Assembly (NCBI GenBank): GCA_964530825.1
Contig: CAZHCA010000047.1
Location: 1 to 5,784 of the forward strand
Direction of reading: 5' to 3'
Source of the DNA: CAZHCA01 sp964530825
Lineage (GTDB): Bacteria > Bacteroidota > Bacteroidia > Chitinophagales > Saprospiraceae
Length of the DNA: 5,784 nt
Of the stretch, positions 5,664 to 5,784 are shown piece after piece. How positions within the stretch are numbered: position 1 is the first letter of the stretch; the number at the start of each line of letters is the position of its first letter. Both the position numbers and the translations under genes were made by a program. Below the pieces are notes generated by a model. It did not search any database, was not told the origin of the DNA, and was given only the letters and a program-made list of their open reading frames with translations.

Positions 5664-5784
5664 TGTAGCCTTCCCCAAAAATAGGACAACTTAAAAGTTG
5701 AAAAACGAATAACTTTAAGTTGCTATGAAAAAATCGTAACTATTTAGCACCCTCTGGGTGCGGCTAAGAAATTCCGGCCACCGA
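5664..5784. mobile_element. Probable terminus of an IS3-like insertion sequence (partial, runs off window)
   Basis: On the plus strand 5664 begins TGTAGCCTTCCCC and continues through an A-run to AATAGGACA. The TG start, the short purine/pyrimidine blocks and the TAGGACA end of the block look like the terminal inverted repeats of IS3-family elements, whose other strand ends in ..CTACA. If so, the element extends rightward out of the window and was inserted upstream of the 5602-4805 gene. No transposase reading frame can be recognised in the 120 bases present, and the second terminus is not visible. The stretch also holds a small hairpin, GCACCC-TCT-GGGTGC (5747-5761). The call depends on resemblance only. 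Confidence 0.35.

Noticed and set aside
5747..5761. Transcription terminator at the hairpin GCACCC-TCT-GGGTGC
   Set aside because: No T-run follows on either strand and no gene visibly ends there.
1..5784. tRNA, rRNA, integrase gene or attI site
   Set aside because: No cloverleaf, rRNA-like block, tyrosine-recombinase motif or recognisable attI was seen, so the array cannot be tied to its recombinase within this window.

Overview
The window looks like chromosomal DNA from a low-GC member of the Bacteroidota, most likely a flavobacterium. The genes are AT-rich and lack clear Shine-Dalgarno sequences. Several products belong to Bacteroidota-type families: three copies of a DUF6090-type membrane protein and two proteins with carboxypeptidase-regulatory-like Ig folds. 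Every gene lies on the minus strand, so the text below reads in the coding direction, from high to low coordinates.

Layout, right to left: (i) 5664-5784, a probable terminus of an IS3-like insertion sequence running off the window. (ii) A two-gene unit, 5602-4805 (three-helix membrane protein) and 4789-4313 (N-terminal EAD11-like adaptor domain plus two membrane helices), ending in a hairpin site at 4174-4239. (iii) A gene-less GC-rich element, 4179-3986. (iv) A DUF6090-type gene, 3955-3197, ending in a large hairpin site at 3061-3191. (v) A two-gene envelope operon, 2961-2410 and 2409-1363, ending in a hairpin site at 1285-1347. (vi) A second identical copy of the gene-less element, 1290-1097. 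(vii) A DUF6090-type gene, 1066-335, ending in a hairpin site at 270-329. (viii) A third copy of the gene-less element, 275-82. (ix) The first 17 codons of a third DUF6090-type gene, 51-1.

The main result is that the window reads as an integron-like cassette array. Each unit is one or two same-strand genes followed by an imperfect palindrome bounded by ..AAC and GTT.. boxes, as in attC sites. Where both ends of a unit are visible, its first bases are the inverse complement of the bases that open its own hairpin site. This terminal match differs between unit types: GTTGCACGCA, GTTGTGCTT(T) and GTTGCTGACGCC. That is the signature expected of cassettes that circularise and insert by recombination at G^TT. 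The mismatches in the hairpin stems I paired are G.T on the plus strand (A.C on the coding strand), as expected if the strand opposite the genes is the one that folds, which is how attC sites work. No integrase or attI is inside the window, so the assignment rests on site architecture alone.

No metabolic pathway links the genes. They are membrane or envelope accessory proteins, and one pair (5602-4313) has the domain style of a bacterial conflict (defence) system. The striking pattern is that each of the three DUF6090 genes is directly preceded by the same 194-bp gene-less element, which is about 60% G+C in a setting of about one-third G+C.
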